Shown here in pieces: positions 24,338 to 33,590 of a stretch of DNA of 40,391 bases. The position numbers and the translations under genes are program-made. This DNA comes from an uncultured Clostridia bacterium (GTDB lineage Bacteria; Bacillota; Clostridia; Christensenellales; DTU072): NCBI GenBank assembly GCA_944362765.1, contig CALVTP010000012.1:1-40391 (forward strand). The letters are read 5' to 3'. The number at the start of each line of letters is the position of its first letter. The first letter of the stretch is position 1. The notes under the pieces are model-generated. The model made no database searches. It worked only from the letters and a program-made list of their open reading frames with translations, and was not told the DNA's origin.

Positions 24338-27001
24338 CTATTTTCCGCAACAATTTTTGTATTTTTTACCGGAACCGCAAGGGCAGGGGTCGTTTCTTCC
24401 CGGCTTCTTGTCGGTTTTTTGGGTGGAGACGAAGCGCACCGCCCGGGCGCGTTCCAACTGCTGCTGCCTCATTTTTACCGCTTCGATTATCTGGTCGGGG
24501 TCGATCCGCGCCAGCCTTACGGCGGTAAACTCCTGTATCTCCTCTATCATGGCGTCGAACATTTCGAAGCCTTCGCGGCGGTACTCGACGAAGGGATCGC
24601 GCTGACCGTAACCGCGAAGCCCTATCCCGCGCCTCAGAATGTCCATGTTGGAGATATGCGCCATCCAATGGCGGTCGACGGTGCTGAGAAGAATGTCCCT
24701 TTCCAGTCTTCCGAAGTCTATTCCGAGCTCCTTGGCGCGGGCGGCTTTTGCTTCGTATTGTTCGACGGCGGTGTCGAAGATCAACTTTTCGATTTCGTGA
24801 GTCGGCATCTCCCGCAGCAGCTTTTCGGTGATGAGGGAAGTACCTTCCTTTAAAAGCTTTCTTTCGAGTTCCGCGTTGAAGGCGTCGACGTCGACTTTCA
24901 TCTCCCCTTCGCCGTAGTCAAGGTACATGTCGGTAATCTCCTGCGCGACGGGTTCGAAGTATTTTATCACCTGTTCGTGGACGTCTTTTCCGTTCAGCAC
25001 CTCGTTTCGTTCGGTATAAATCAATTGGCGTTGCTTGTTCATGACGTCGTCGTAGTTCAGAACGTGCTTGCGGATGGCGTAGTTGTTTTCTTCGCACCGT
25101 TTTTGCGCCGCTTCGATTTGTTTTGTCAGAATACCGCTTTGAAGGACGATCCCTTCGGCAAGGAAGGATTTCAGCCTGTCTCCGCCGAAGAGTCTTAAAA
25201 GATTGTCTTCGAAACTCAGATAAAAGCAGGAAGCACCCGGGTCACCCTGACGCCCGGAACGCCCGCGGAGCTGGTTGTCGATACGCCTTGCCTCGTGCCG
25301 CTCGGAACCGATGACCATCAAACCGCCCGCTTCCAGCACCTTTTTCTTTTCGTCGTCGGTAACGGCTTTGAACTTTTCCAAAAACTCGCGGTACTTTTCC
25401 CGCGCCGCCTGCTCTTCCGGTTCGACAAGGGTGTTGTAAGCGGTAGCCGCCGCGATGAGCCGTTCTTCCATTCCTTCCTGAACGAGAGCGTTTCTCGCCA
25501 TGAATTCCGGGTTGCCGCCCAAAAGTATGTCGGTACCTCTGCCCGCCATGTTTGTAGCTACCGTGACTGCGCCGAGACGCCCCGCCTGGGCGACTATTTC
25601 GGCTTCGCGTTCGTGGTGTTTGGCGTTTAAGACGTTGGCGCGGATGCCGCGTTTGTCGAGAAGGGAGCTCAATTCTTCGCTCGCTTCGACATTGGTCGTG
25701 CCCACCAGAACGGGCTGTCCCGTCTTGTGAATGCCGACGACGTCGTCAACCAGCGCCTGCAGCTTTTCCGATCTGGTTTTGAAAATTTTATCGGGGAAGT
25801 CATTCCTCACCACCGGCTTGTTCGGCGGTATCGGCACGACGTCGAGTTCGTAAATTCCTCTGAATTCGGCTTCCTCGGTGACGGCGGTACCGGTCATTCC
25901 GGAAAGCTTTTTATAGAGTCTGAAATAGTTTTGGAAGGTTATTGTGGCTATCGTGCGGTTTTCGCGGCGCACGCGGACGCCTTCCTTCGCCTCTATCGCC
26001 TGGTGCAGCCCCTCGGAATACCTTCTTCCCGCCATCTTGCGCCCGGTGAACTCGTCGACAATGACTATTTCGTCGTTTTCTACGATGTAGTCGCGGTCGC
26101 GCGCCATCAGATAATTGGCACGGAGCGCCGAATTGATCTTTGTCGACAGCTCGGCGTTTTCGGAGTCGCCGAGGTTGTCGATATTGAAGTAGCGCTCGGC
26201 TTTGGTTATCCCCTCCTCGCTCAGGTAGATCTGGTGCTCCTTTTCTTTTTTGACGTAGTCGTCTTCCTTCAGCGTCTTTACGAATTTGTCGGTCTTGACG
26301 TATAATTCGTTGGATTCCGCGGCGGGACCGGAGATGATAAGCGGCGTGCGCGCTTCGTCGATGAGGATGCTGTCCACTTCGTCGACTATCGCAAAGGCGT
26401 GTCCGCGCTGGACGACGTCGTCAAGGCTCCGTGCCATGTTGTCGCGAAGGTAATCGAAACCGACTTCGTTATTTGTGGCGTAGGTTATGTCGGCGGCATA
26501 TGCCGCTTTGCGCTCCGCCCTGTTCATGCCGGGAGCGATGACGCCTACCGTGAGCCCCAAAAACTTATATACCTTGCCCATCCACTCGGCGTCGCGCTTT
26601 GCAAGGTAGTCGTTGACGGTGACGATATGCACCCCTTTGCCCGCCAGCGCGTTCAGATATGCGGGAAGGGTAGCCACCAACGTCTTACCTTCGCCGGTCT
26701 GCATTTCGGCGATGCGCCCCTGGTGAAGGACTATTCCGCCTATCAACTGCACCCGGAAGTGGCGCATATTAAGCACTCTCTTTGCCGCCTCGCGGCAGAC
26801 CGCGAAGGCTTCGTTCAAAAGGTTGTCGAGCTTTTCGCCGTCTTTGAGCCGACATCTGAACAGTTCCGTCTGCCGCCGCAGTTCGTCGTCTGACATCGCG
26901 GCGTACTTCGGCTCCAAAGCCTCGATTTTATCGGCGATCACGCCCAGTTTTTTGACCTGGCGCTGTTTTTCACTTTTAAATAAGAAATCGACTATACCCA
27001 T
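24338..27001 (-). CDS. secA: Preprotein translocase ATPase SecA
   Basis: An 887-aa motor that drives exported proteins through SecYEG. Walker A MQTGEGKT, TVNDYLAKRDAEWMG, the DEAD-like DEVDSILIDEARTPLIISGP, the helicase motifs NMAGRGTDI and QLRGRSGRQGDPG, and the C-terminal zinc motif CPCGSGKKYKNCC are all present. Length is normal. AAAGAGGT lies 4 bp before the ATG. It heads the secA-prfB-serS transcription unit. Confidence 0.98.
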   Translation of the reverse strand: MGIVDFLFKSEKQRQVKKLGVIADKIEALEPKYAAMSDDELRRQTELFRCRLKDGEKLDNLLNEAFAVCREAAKRVLNMRHFRVQLIGGIVLHQGRIAEMQTGEGKTLVATLPAYLNALAGKGVHIVTVNDYLAKRDAEWMGKVYKFLGLTVGVIAPGMNRAERKAAYAADITYATNNEVGFDYLRDNMARSLDDVVQRGHAFAIVDEVDSILIDEARTPLIISGPAAESNELYVKTDKFVKTLKEDDYVKKEKEHQIYLSEEGITKAERYFNIDNLGDSENAELSTKINSALRANYLMARDRDYIVENDEIVIVDEFTGRKMAGRRYSEGLHQAIEAKEGVRVRRENRTIATITFQNYFRLYKKLSGMTGTAVTEEAEFRGIYELDVVPIPPNKPVVRNDFPDKIFKTRSEKLQALVDDVVGIHKTGQPVLVGTTNVEASEELSSLLDKRGIRANVLNAKHHEREAEIVAQAGRLGAVTVATNMAGRGTDILLGGNPEFMARNALVQEGMEERLIAAATAYNTLVEPEEQAAREKYREFLEKFKAVTDDEKKKVLEAGGLMVIGSERHEARRIDNQLRGRSGRQGDPGASCFYLSFEDNLLRLFGGDRLKSFLAEGIVLQSGILTKQIEAAQKRCEENNYAIRKHVLNYDDVMNKQRQLIYTERNEVLNGKDVHEQVIKYFEPVAQEITDMYLDYGEGEMKVDVDAFNAELERKLLKEGTSLITEKLLREMPTHEIEKLIFDTAVEQYEAKAARAKELGIDFGRLERDILLSTVDRHWMAHISNMDILRRGIGLRGYGQRDPFVEYRREGFEMFDAMIEEIQEFTAVRLARIDPDQIIEAVKMRQQQLERARAVRFVSTQKTDKKPGRNDPCPCGSGKKYKNCCGK

Positions 27002-27042
27002 TGATACCTCTTTTTCGGGGGAAAGTTCCGCCGAATATCGCT

Positions 27043-27071
27043 ATTATATCACATATATAATAAAAGGGCAA
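27043..27071 (-). promoter_or_regulatory. Promoter of secA-prfB-serS
   Basis: Minus-strand -35 TTGCCC (27066-27071), 17-bp spacer, perfect -10 TATAAT (27043-27048), about 40 bp before the secA start. Confidence 0.8.
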
Positions 27072-27163
27072 ATGCGAATAATGTATTTTTTTGGGGTCGT
27101 TAAGTAAAAAGTAACGAAAACGGAAAGAGGCTTCGGATTATACAAACCGTCCCGGACGGCCTC

Positions 27164-27201
27164 AAAAAAAAAGACAAGCCGAAAGAAATTGAATTTCGGC
27201 T
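27164..27201 (-). terminator. Minus-strand terminator inside the lone transketolase promoter
   Basis: The perfect 8-bp stem AGCCGAAA/TTTCGGCT (27177-27184/27194-27201) is followed on the minus strand by TGTC and nine T (27164-27172). No minus-strand gene ends nearby, so its only obvious input is antisense read-through from csoR. The -35 of the plus-strand gene overlaps the hairpin. Confidence 0.65.
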
Positions 27202-27217
27202 CCCGCTGTGGTATAGT
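27189..27217 (+). promoter_or_regulatory. Promoter of the lone transketolase half, leaderless geometry
   Basis: -35 TTGAAT (27189-27194), 17-bp spacer, -10 TATAGT (27212-27217). Only 6 bp separate the -10 from the ATG at 27224, and no ribosome site is present. Confidence 0.75.
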
Positions 27218-27223
27218 TTAAGC

Positions 27224-28165
27224 ATGGAAAAACAAATGCGCGCGTACTATGCCGAAACATTGTCGGAAGTGATGTCCCGGGACGAAAAAGTCGTCGTTGT
27301 GGACGCAGACCTGGGAAAAGCTCTCGGCACCGAAAAGTTCAGGGAGCGCTTCCCTTTGCGGGCAATCGACGTCGGGATAGCCGAACAGAACATGATAGGC
27401 GTGGCGGCGGGACTCAGTGCCTACGGATTCACCCCTGTGTGCCAAAGTTTTGCCCCGTTCATTACCAGGAACGTCTGTGACCAGATAACCATGAATTTGC
27501 GGTTTACGGCTCTTAAAACTTTACTTGTGGGAGCCGATCCCGGCATTTCCGCGGAATTAAACGGTGCCTCGCATATGGCGGTGGAGGACATTTCCGTCAT
27601 GCGCGCGATCCCCGGAATGCAGATTTTCGAACCTGCCGACGGCATAGAACTTAAAAAGGCTCTTCCGTTGCTTATCGCCTCTCCCGACACCGTTTATATG
27701 CGCATGTACAGAAAGGAGCTCCCCGCCGTGCACGGCGCGGACTACTCCTTTCAATTCGGGAAGATCGACCTGCTGCGTCCCGGGAAGGACGTCGCCATAT
27801 TTACCTCAGGGGTTTTCGTTTATCCTGCGCTGGAAGCGGCAAAGGCGCTCTCCGTGAAGGGGATAGACGCCGCGGTAGTCAACGTCCATACGATAAAACC
27901 GTTGGACAAGGAAGGTATTCTCGGGATTTTAAGTTCCGTCCGCGCCGCCATAGTCTACGAAAACCACAACCGCTTCGGCGGACTTTACTCGGCGGTAGCG
28001 GAAGCGCAGGCGGAGGCAGGAGTCGGCATAAAAACCGTCCCGGCAGCCATATCGGACCGCTTCGGCGTCAGAGGCAGACTTACAGACATCATGAGTAAGC
28101 TTTCGCTCACCCCTGCTTTCGTCGCGGCGAAAGCCGAAAAATTACTTGACGAGCTTGTCGAGTAA
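27224..28165 (+). CDS. Transketolase C-terminal subunit, orphan paralogue
   Basis: A 313-aa homologue of the C-half at 12428-13375. It shares the catalytic Glu motif (VGIAEQNMIG), GLSAYGFTPVCQSFAPF, GADPGISAELNGASHM and VYENHNRFGG. No N-terminal TPP-binding half is adjacent, so it must pair with the subunit at 13378-14205 or one outside the window, or do something else. It is one of only two plus-strand genes here. The promoter predicts a leaderless mRNA starting on the ATG. Its 3' end overlaps convergent csoR by 24 bp. Confidence 0.92.
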   Translation: MEKQMRAYYAETLSEVMSRDEKVVVVDADLGKALGTEKFRERFPLRAIDVGIAEQNMIGVAAGLSAYGFTPVCQSFAPFITRNVCDQITMNLRFTALKTLLVGADPGISAELNGASHMAVEDISVMRAIPGMQIFEPADGIELKKALPLLIASPDTVYMRMYRKELPAVHGADYSFQFGKIDLLRPGKDVAIFTSGVFVYPALEAAKALSVKGIDAAVVNVHTIKPLDKEGILGILSSVRAAIVYENHNRFGGLYSAVAEAQAEAGVGIKTVPAAISDRFGVRGRLTDIMSKLSLTPAFVAAKAEKLLDELVE

Positions 28166-28402
28166 GAGGGAAAGCTCGTCCAGCTTCTGTTCCTTGTCCG
28201 CACCGGTCGCTTCCGTCACGCAGCCGTGGAGGTGGGATTTCAACACCTCGCGGTTGACCTTTCCCAAGACGGCTTGGCACGCCATTATCTGGTTTGATAT
28301 GTCGATGCAATACTTTTTCTCGACGAGCATCTTCTGTATGCCCGCGATCTGCCCCTCGGCGGTCTTTAAAAGGTTGAGAAGTTTTTTGTCGTCGCGGATC
28401 AT
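28142..28402 (-). CDS. csoR: Copper-sensing repressor CsoR
   Basis: An 86-aa all-helical DUF156 repressor that releases DNA when it binds Cu(I). The ligands C32 (YCIDI), H57 and C61 (LKSHLHGC) keep the 25- and 4-residue spacing known for CsoR, which favours copper over the nickel/cobalt or sulfide-sensing relatives. Its ATG lies inside the end of copA (4-bp overlap), so it is coupled to the pump it regulates. A CsoR-like operator lies in the copA promoter. Its 3' end overlaps the convergent transketolase gene. Confidence 0.93.
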   Translation of the reverse strand: MIRDDKKLLNLLKTAEGQIAGIQKMLVEKKYCIDISNQIMACQAVLGKVNREVLKSHLHGCVTEATGADKEQKLDELSLLLDKLVK

Positions 28403-28608
28403 AGCTTTTCGACTCCGGTGACTTCATAGCCCGCCTCGACAACCGCGGCTTTCAGCGCTTCTTCTTTTCCGCCGGTGACGACGGCGGACTTTTCCTCTAA
28501 CGACACGTCGACACTTTCGACGCCCTCGACCGCTTTCAGCGCGTTTTCGACGCGTCCCACGCAATGCATGCACATCATACCTTCGATTTTCAAAAGGGTT
28601 TTGGTCAT
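28399..28608 (-). CDS. copZ: Nested CopZ-like copper chaperone (internal start within copA)
   Basis: In the same frame as copA, an ATG at 28608 is preceded by AAAGGAG with 7-bp spacing. It would yield exactly 69 residues, the usual size of free CopZ. The domain is a complete heavy-metal-associated fold with GMMCMHC as the Cu(I) site. Upstream of this ATG the copA frame is a low-complexity linker, so the domain can be made both fused to the pump and as a free chaperone. The site and length are visible; dual production is inferred. Confidence 0.65.
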   Translation of the reverse strand: MTKTLLKIEGMMCMHCVGRVENALKAVEGVESVDVSLEEKSAVVTGGKEEALKAAVVEAGYEVTGVEKL

Positions 28609-31377
28609 TTCTTGTCTCCTTTCATCGGTTTTTATCGATGTTAAACGATTTTTTTCGGGTGTTTCCCGGTTCGGGGCAACGCGTTGTCCGGTCGTTACGC
28701 CGTCGCTCAGGCTTTTTTCGGGAGTGACGCCCTGCGCCCCCGCAGGATCGGTTTCCGTTGTGGCTGAACGGACAGAGTTGTCCGAGGAAGAAAGTTCGCT
28801 CGTCGCCGCGGGAGAACGGACGCTGTCGGACTGTTCCGAGGCAGACAACGCGTGAGAACAGACGGCGTTTTCCTCGGAACACTCTCCCGCGCGGAGCGGC
28901 TTGAAGAGCTTCAATCTCAGCGCGTTGCCGACGACAAAGAGGCTCGAACAGCTCATCGCGAGCGCCCCTATCATCGGGCTTAACATGATACCGAACGGCA
29001 CATACAGCACTCCCGCCGCGATCGGAATTCCCAAAACATTGTAGAAAAACGCCCAGAAGAGATTCTCCTTGATATTCTTTATCGTCTTGTCGGAGAGGCG
29101 AACGGCGTTGACTACGTCCATCAGGTCGTCTTTTATCAAAATGACGTCCGCCGAGTCGACCGCGATGTCCGCTCCCGAGCCGATGGCTATGCCGATGTCG
29201 GCTGTCTTCAAGGCGGGCGCGTCGTTTATGCCGTCTCCCACCATCGCCACTTTTCCGCGCTTTTTCAGCTCTTCGACGACGGCAGCTTTGTCTCCCGGCA
29301 GCACTTCGGCGATGACTTCGTCGACTCCCGCTTCGCGTGCGATGGCTTGGGCGGTCAGACGGTTGTCCCCCGTCAGCATTATCGTCACGAGACCGGCTTT
29401 TTTCAAAAGCCGAATAGCTTTTGCGCTCCCCGCTTTCATGAAGTCGGAAGTGGCGATGAGCCCCGCATACGTGCCGTTTTTCGAAACGAGAAGAGGAGTT
29501 TTTCCTTCCCCGGTCACGCGCTCCAATTCGGCGGAAAACAGCTCCTCTTTAACGCCTTCCTCCTTCATCAGAAGAGCGTTCCCGACGGCATAGACGGAGC
29601 CGCTTGCCGTCCTTCCCCTGACCCCTTTCCCGGGGAGAGTTTCAAAGTCGGCGATGTCCGTTAAAGCCCCCTTTACGTTGGATTCGAAGTAGCCGACTAC
29701 CGCTTCGCCCAGCGGGTGTTCGCTTCGTTTTTCAAGGGCGGCGACGGCTGAAAGATCCTCTTCGGAGAGGTTGACGTAGCTTACTTCGGGTTCCCCTGCC
29801 GTTATCGTCCCCGTCTTGTCCAAGACGACGTATTTTACTCCGTGCAGCCGTTCGAGAGCTTCGCCGCTTTTTATTAAAATGCCGTTTTCGGCTCCCTTAC
29901 CCGTTCCTACGGTTACCGCAACCGGCGTTGCAAGCCCAAGCGCGCAAGGACAGCTGATGACCAGCACGGCGACGGCGGCATTTAGCGCCTGCTCGAAATT
30001 TCCCGTTCCCCACGCCCAGCCGATAAAAGTCACCAACGCAACGGACATAACGACGGGCACGAAAACACCGGAGATCTTGTCGGCGAGACGCTGTATCGGA
30101 GCCTTCTCCGCACCCGCTTCTTCGACGAGAGAAATTATCTTTTGCAGCATACTTTCGGCGCCGACCGCCGTCAGCCGCGCCTTCAGATAACCGCTTTTTA
30201 AAATGGTTCCGCCGATGACGGAGGCGCCGGGAAGTTTTTCGACGGGCATCGACTCGCCGCTTATCGCCGCTTCGACGGCAAAGCCGCTTCCTTCCTCGAC
30301 TACGCCGTCCGAAGGAACGGACATTCCCGCTTTGATTACTACGATGTCCCCGACGGCTAAAAACCTTGTGGGAATCTCGGTTTCGATACCGTTTCTTAGC
30401 ACTATTGCGGTGTCGGGAGAGAGCTTTTTAAGTTTATCCAAAGCGTCTCCCGTCCTCCGTTTTGACTTCGTTTCCAAGTACTTTCCGACTGTCACCAGTG
30501 CTAAAATCATGCCCGCTGACTCGAAATATAGTTCGTGCATATAGTGCTCGACTATCGCCGTGTCGCCGTGCCCGAGCCCCCAACTCATTCTGAATATGGC
30601 GTAAAGCCCGTATACCAGCGACGCCGACGAACCCACCGCCACCAGCGTGTCCATGTTCGGCGCGCCCCGGAAAAGTCGCTTGTAGCCGTTTATATAGTAG
30701 GCGCGGTTAAAATAGATTATCGGCGCCGCGAGCAGTAGCTGTAACAATGCGTATGAAACGGCGTTTTCCACCCCCGTCAGAAAAGAGGGAAGCGGTGCGC
30801 CCAGCATGTGACCCATCGCTACATACATCAATAAAATCATGAATACCAAGGAGACGATTAGCCTTATCTTCATCTCCCTTTCGGCTTTTTCACGTTTTAC
30901 CGCCGAAGCGCTTATTTCTGTGTTTGGGCTGCCGTTTCTCTTTTTTAGGTTACTTAAACTACTGTTTATCTGATTTTCGTTGCCCTCACCCGCCCTCGAA
31001 CACGACAGCGGAGCCCCGGAAGTGACGGAACACCCGCAGGAGGTACTTTCCCCGAAAGAGGAGTCTTTTTCCCCGGAGCTTCCGAGGGGGGCTCTTTCCG
31101 TTAAAAGCCGCTCGTTTGCTTCGGCGTCCGATGCGTTTTCAGCCGCGTTTTCGGTCTTCAGATCGAGCGGGAATGCGCCGTAACCCGCTTTTTCGACGGC
31201 TGAAACTATCTCTTCCCATCCGAGAACGGAGCTGTCCACGTCCGCCGTCAGTCTGTTTGTAAGAAGATTGACGTTGGCTTTTGTAACGCCCTTCAGCTTT
31301 GTTACCGCTTTTTCGACGTGCTGCGCACACGCCGAGCAGCTCATCCCTGTTATTTCAAACCTTAATTTTTCCGTCAT
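28399..31377 (-). CDS. copA: Copper-exporting P1B-type ATPase with N- and C-terminal metal domains
   Basis: A 992-aa membrane pump that exports Cu(I). An N-terminal metal domain (GMSCSAC, C14/C17) is followed by a Ser/Asn-rich linker (about 71-168), then the core with CPC in the transport site (476-478), the phosphorylation motif DKTGT (520-524), SEHPLGEA and GDGINDAPAL. Another Ser/Thr-rich linker of nearly 100 residues leads to a C-terminal metal domain (924-992) that matches CopZ. GGAG lies 5 bp before the ATG. A metal domain at both ends with two disordered linkers makes it longer than typical CopA (about 800 aa). Confidence 0.95.
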   Translation of the reverse strand: MTEKLRFEITGMSCSACAQHVEKAVTKLKGVTKANVNLLTNRLTADVDSSVLGWEEIVSAVEKAGYGAFPLDLKTENAAENASDAEANERLLTERAPLGSSGEKDSSFGESTSCGCSVTSGAPLSCSRAGEGNENQINSSLSNLKKRNGSPNTEISASAVKREKAEREMKIRLIVSLVFMILLMYVAMGHMLGAPLPSFLTGVENAVSYALLQLLLAAPIIYFNRAYYINGYKRLFRGAPNMDTLVAVGSSASLVYGLYAIFRMSWGLGHGDTAIVEHYMHELYFESAGMILALVTVGKYLETKSKRRTGDALDKLKKLSPDTAIVLRNGIETEIPTRFLAVGDIVVIKAGMSVPSDGVVEEGSGFAVEAAISGESMPVEKLPGASVIGGTILKSGYLKARLTAVGAESMLQKIISLVEEAGAEKAPIQRLADKISGVFVPVVMSVALVTFIGWAWGTGNFEQALNAAVAVLVISCPCALGLATPVAVTVGTGKGAENGILIKSGEALERLHGVKYVVLDKTGTITAGEPEVSYVNLSEEDLSAVAALEKRSEHPLGEAVVGYFESNVKGALTDIADFETLPGKGVRGRTASGSVYAVGNALLMKEEGVKEELFSAELERVTGEGKTPLLVSKNGTYAGLIATSDFMKAGSAKAIRLLKKAGLVTIMLTGDNRLTAQAIAREAGVDEVIAEVLPGDKAAVVEELKKRGKVAMVGDGINDAPALKTADIGIAIGSGADIAVDSADVILIKDDLMDVVNAVRLSDKTIKNIKENLFWAFFYNVLGIPIAAGVLYVPFGIMLSPMIGALAMSCSSLFVVGNALRLKLFKPLRAGECSEENAVCSHALSASEQSDSVRSPAATSELSSSDNSVRSATTETDPAGAQGVTPEKSLSDGVTTGQRVAPNRETPEKNRLTSIKTDERRQEMTKTLLKIEGMMCMHCVGRVENALKAVEGVESVDVSLEEKSAVVTGGKEEALKAAVVEAGYEVTGVEKL

Positions 31378-31983
31378 ATTGTCTCCGTATGCCGCTCACG
31401 GGACGGCTTTTGACCACCGCTGATCGGCTCCCATTATTTCCGATTTTCCCGAACTTCAATAAAGCCCGTTTATCAATAATTTCATCAAATACTTCTCCGT
31501 TTAGCCGGCTTTTAAACGCTCCCGGCGAGGGCGCTGCGGGCTATTTCCGGCTTTAATGAAGCGTTCTTCAAGAAACTCTTCACACAATCCGTCCCGGGCT
31601 GAAAGAATCTGACGCCGAGTCCACTTATTTTACATTCAATAAGCAACCGTCGAAACTTCTCCGTTTAGCCGGCTTTTAAGCGCTCCCGGCGAGGGCACTG
31701 CGGGCTATTTCCGGCTTTAATGAAGCGTTCTTCAAGAAACTCTTCACACAATCCGTCCTGGGCTGAAAGAAACTGACGCCGAGTCCATGTATTTTACATC
31801 CAACAAGTAACCGTCGACTGAAACGGAATTTTCCGGATTTAAGGAAAGACTGCAGTTTCTTCGGAAGCACAATTGAAGCGCTCCGCAGGATTGCCGCTTT
31901 GAAGGCCCTCGGACGATTGCGTTATCGCAAACCACCCGTTTTCGGCAAAGAAAGCTTTTTATGGGCGGACGTTCAACCATAAA
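31378..31983 (-). other. Long copA leader region
   Basis: About 600 bp between the CsoR-controlled promoter and the copA start. It contains the 164-bp tandem repeat (31489-31816). Short frames exist, for example one from a GTG at 31870 to 31676, but none has a good ribosome site. A weak second promoter (TTGAAG, 17 bp, TAATGG) near 31430-31470 is possible. If the leader is transcribed it is an unusually long 5' UTR. Confidence 0.55.
31489..31816. repeat. Two tandem copies of a 164-bp unit in the copA leader
   Basis: Units 31489-31652 and 31653-31816 align with about ten differences (roughly 94% identity). Differences between the copies in the best open frame are mostly non-synonymous, so it is probably not conserved coding sequence. 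Confidence 0.9.
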
Positions 31984-32012
31984 AATTATACCACCCCACG
32001 GGGGTGGGGTCA
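31984..32012 (-). promoter_or_regulatory. copA promoter with CsoR-like operator in the spacer
   Basis: Minus-strand -35 TTGACC (32007-32012), 17-bp spacer, perfect -10 TATAAT (31984-31989). The spacer and -35 edge form the inverted repeat ACCCCAC/GTGGGGT (31992-31998/32003-32009). This G/C-rich palindrome closely resembles known CsoR operators such as that of M. tuberculosis csoR. Placement between -35 and -10 fits repression without copper. Confidence 0.85.
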
Positions 32013-33071
32013 AGTAAAATACCGTAGCAAAGTTACAAAATTATATATCGGCAGAAAACGCAAAAATCCATGCCATGTGTTCATAAAACACGATAAAATA
32101 AGGAAAAAAGCAGAGGAGTATACAGTGAAAAATGAAAGGTTATAACGTAAAAAACAATTTTACGAAAAGAAAAACGAAAAAAGGAAAGAGATAAGGCAAA
32201 AGAAAAGAATCGATGAAAAAGCGATTTAAAAGCCAAAAAATACCCTCTTTTAGGGAGAGCCCGCGGAAGACTCATAGGTTTCGAAAAAACCGAAAACAAA
32301 CTTTGAAAACAAATAAACGGCAAGACAGTAAAGTGTTCGGGTTCGACGGACAATCGACATGCGGGATTTCAGCGAATCGGATAAAGCGTGACTGTCGGAG
32401 CGTCGATACGGGCACTTGCGGGTTCCCTTCGCAGGCAGTATAAATAAATGAGCACAGCGCCTTTTGTAAAGATTGCGGGGAAAAAGCGTCCCGATACGCG
32501 CCGACAACGAATCCGATTAAGCCGCAAGTGAGCATTAAAAGGAAAAAGGCATTTAAGTGTGGAATCAGAAAGGAGTAGAGCCGTACCCGAAAAAGAAAAA
32601 AGAGAATGTCCTTCGGAAAAGCATGAAAGCAGAGAAGCCGCGCACCGGGAAAGAGGCGCAGCTCCGGAAGAGAAGCGACGAACAGGAAGAAAAGAAGATA
32701 ATACGTCATGTGAAAAAAGTCCGAATCCAAAAACCGAAGCAATGCAGAAAAGCCCATGCAGAAAAACTTAAAAAGAGAAAAGTCACAAATAAAAACAGCA
32801 CAAAAAGCCGAAAAGCCGTGAAAAAGGCATAAAGGAGAAAGATAAACCGGGCAAGCAAAGGGATTTCCATCCGATAATAAATCGGAACAAGAAAAAATTA
32901 AAGAGACTCCTAAAAATAAGCAAAGTAGAAAAACATGACGGCAAAAGAAGAAAAAAGCGGAGAGAAAAAACACTCCGGAAGCCTAAAAAAGGGAAAAAAT
33001 CAAAAGTATAAAAATCAGTAAAAATGGCAACAATAAATATATGAATTAAAGAAAAAAACAAAGCAAAACAA

Positions 33072-33087
33072 TGTTCCCCGTGGAACA
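33072..33087. promoter_or_regulatory. parS-like site 1
   Basis: TGTTCCCCGTGGAACA: a near-perfect 16-bp palindrome resembling the ParB consensus TGTTTCACGTGAAACA. Confidence 0.75.
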
Positions 33088-33590
33088 ATTAAGGTGAAAT
33101 TTCTTCGGGAAAAGGTTTCGGAGAACCCGCCAGGGTGCCCCTAGAGAGGCTGAAAACCCTTAAAAACAGCAAAAATTGGCTCAAAAAGGCAGTTTCAGCC
33201 ATCGACGGAGCTCCAAGGAGAAGCGCCGTGAAACTACCGAAAAAAGTCCTCATAAAATCGTTGGATTTTGCCGCCTCGAACTGCGTCCGAAGGGGGCAAT
33301 AACGGCATTAAAAGCAAGAAGGCAAGGAAGGGCAAAGGAAGACGAGCCCCGGAAAGAAAGAGCCGCTTAATGGATAAAGCGCTGCGCAGAAAGCCACAAT
33401 GTTTTCCTCGGAAAAGACGATTAAAGCGGCGCCGAGCCCAAAATATTACATGTCATAAATCACCGAACGCGTGCGGTCAAGCGCAAAACAAATCTACTTT
33501 TATCCATAAAACAAGAATAAAGATAATGAACTATACAGAAACCGGAGTAAAACACGCCATTTCCTGAATTCTATGCAAACGCGACCGGCT

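Noticed and set aside
31676..31870. Copper-leader small protein spanning the 164-bp repeat
   Set aside because: The two repeat copies differ mostly at non-synonymous positions, and the GTG start lacks a well-placed ribosome site.
32272..32973. 233-codon minus-strand frame rich in Phe, Leu and Cys
   Set aside because: It is the complement of an extremely purine-rich strand; stop-poor composition explains the length, and it has no ribosome site or domain.
32557..33567. Lys/Glu/Arg-rich plus-strand frames in the desert
   Set aside because: Composition-driven by purine richness; several frames overlap with equal quality and none has a ribosome site or homologous motif.
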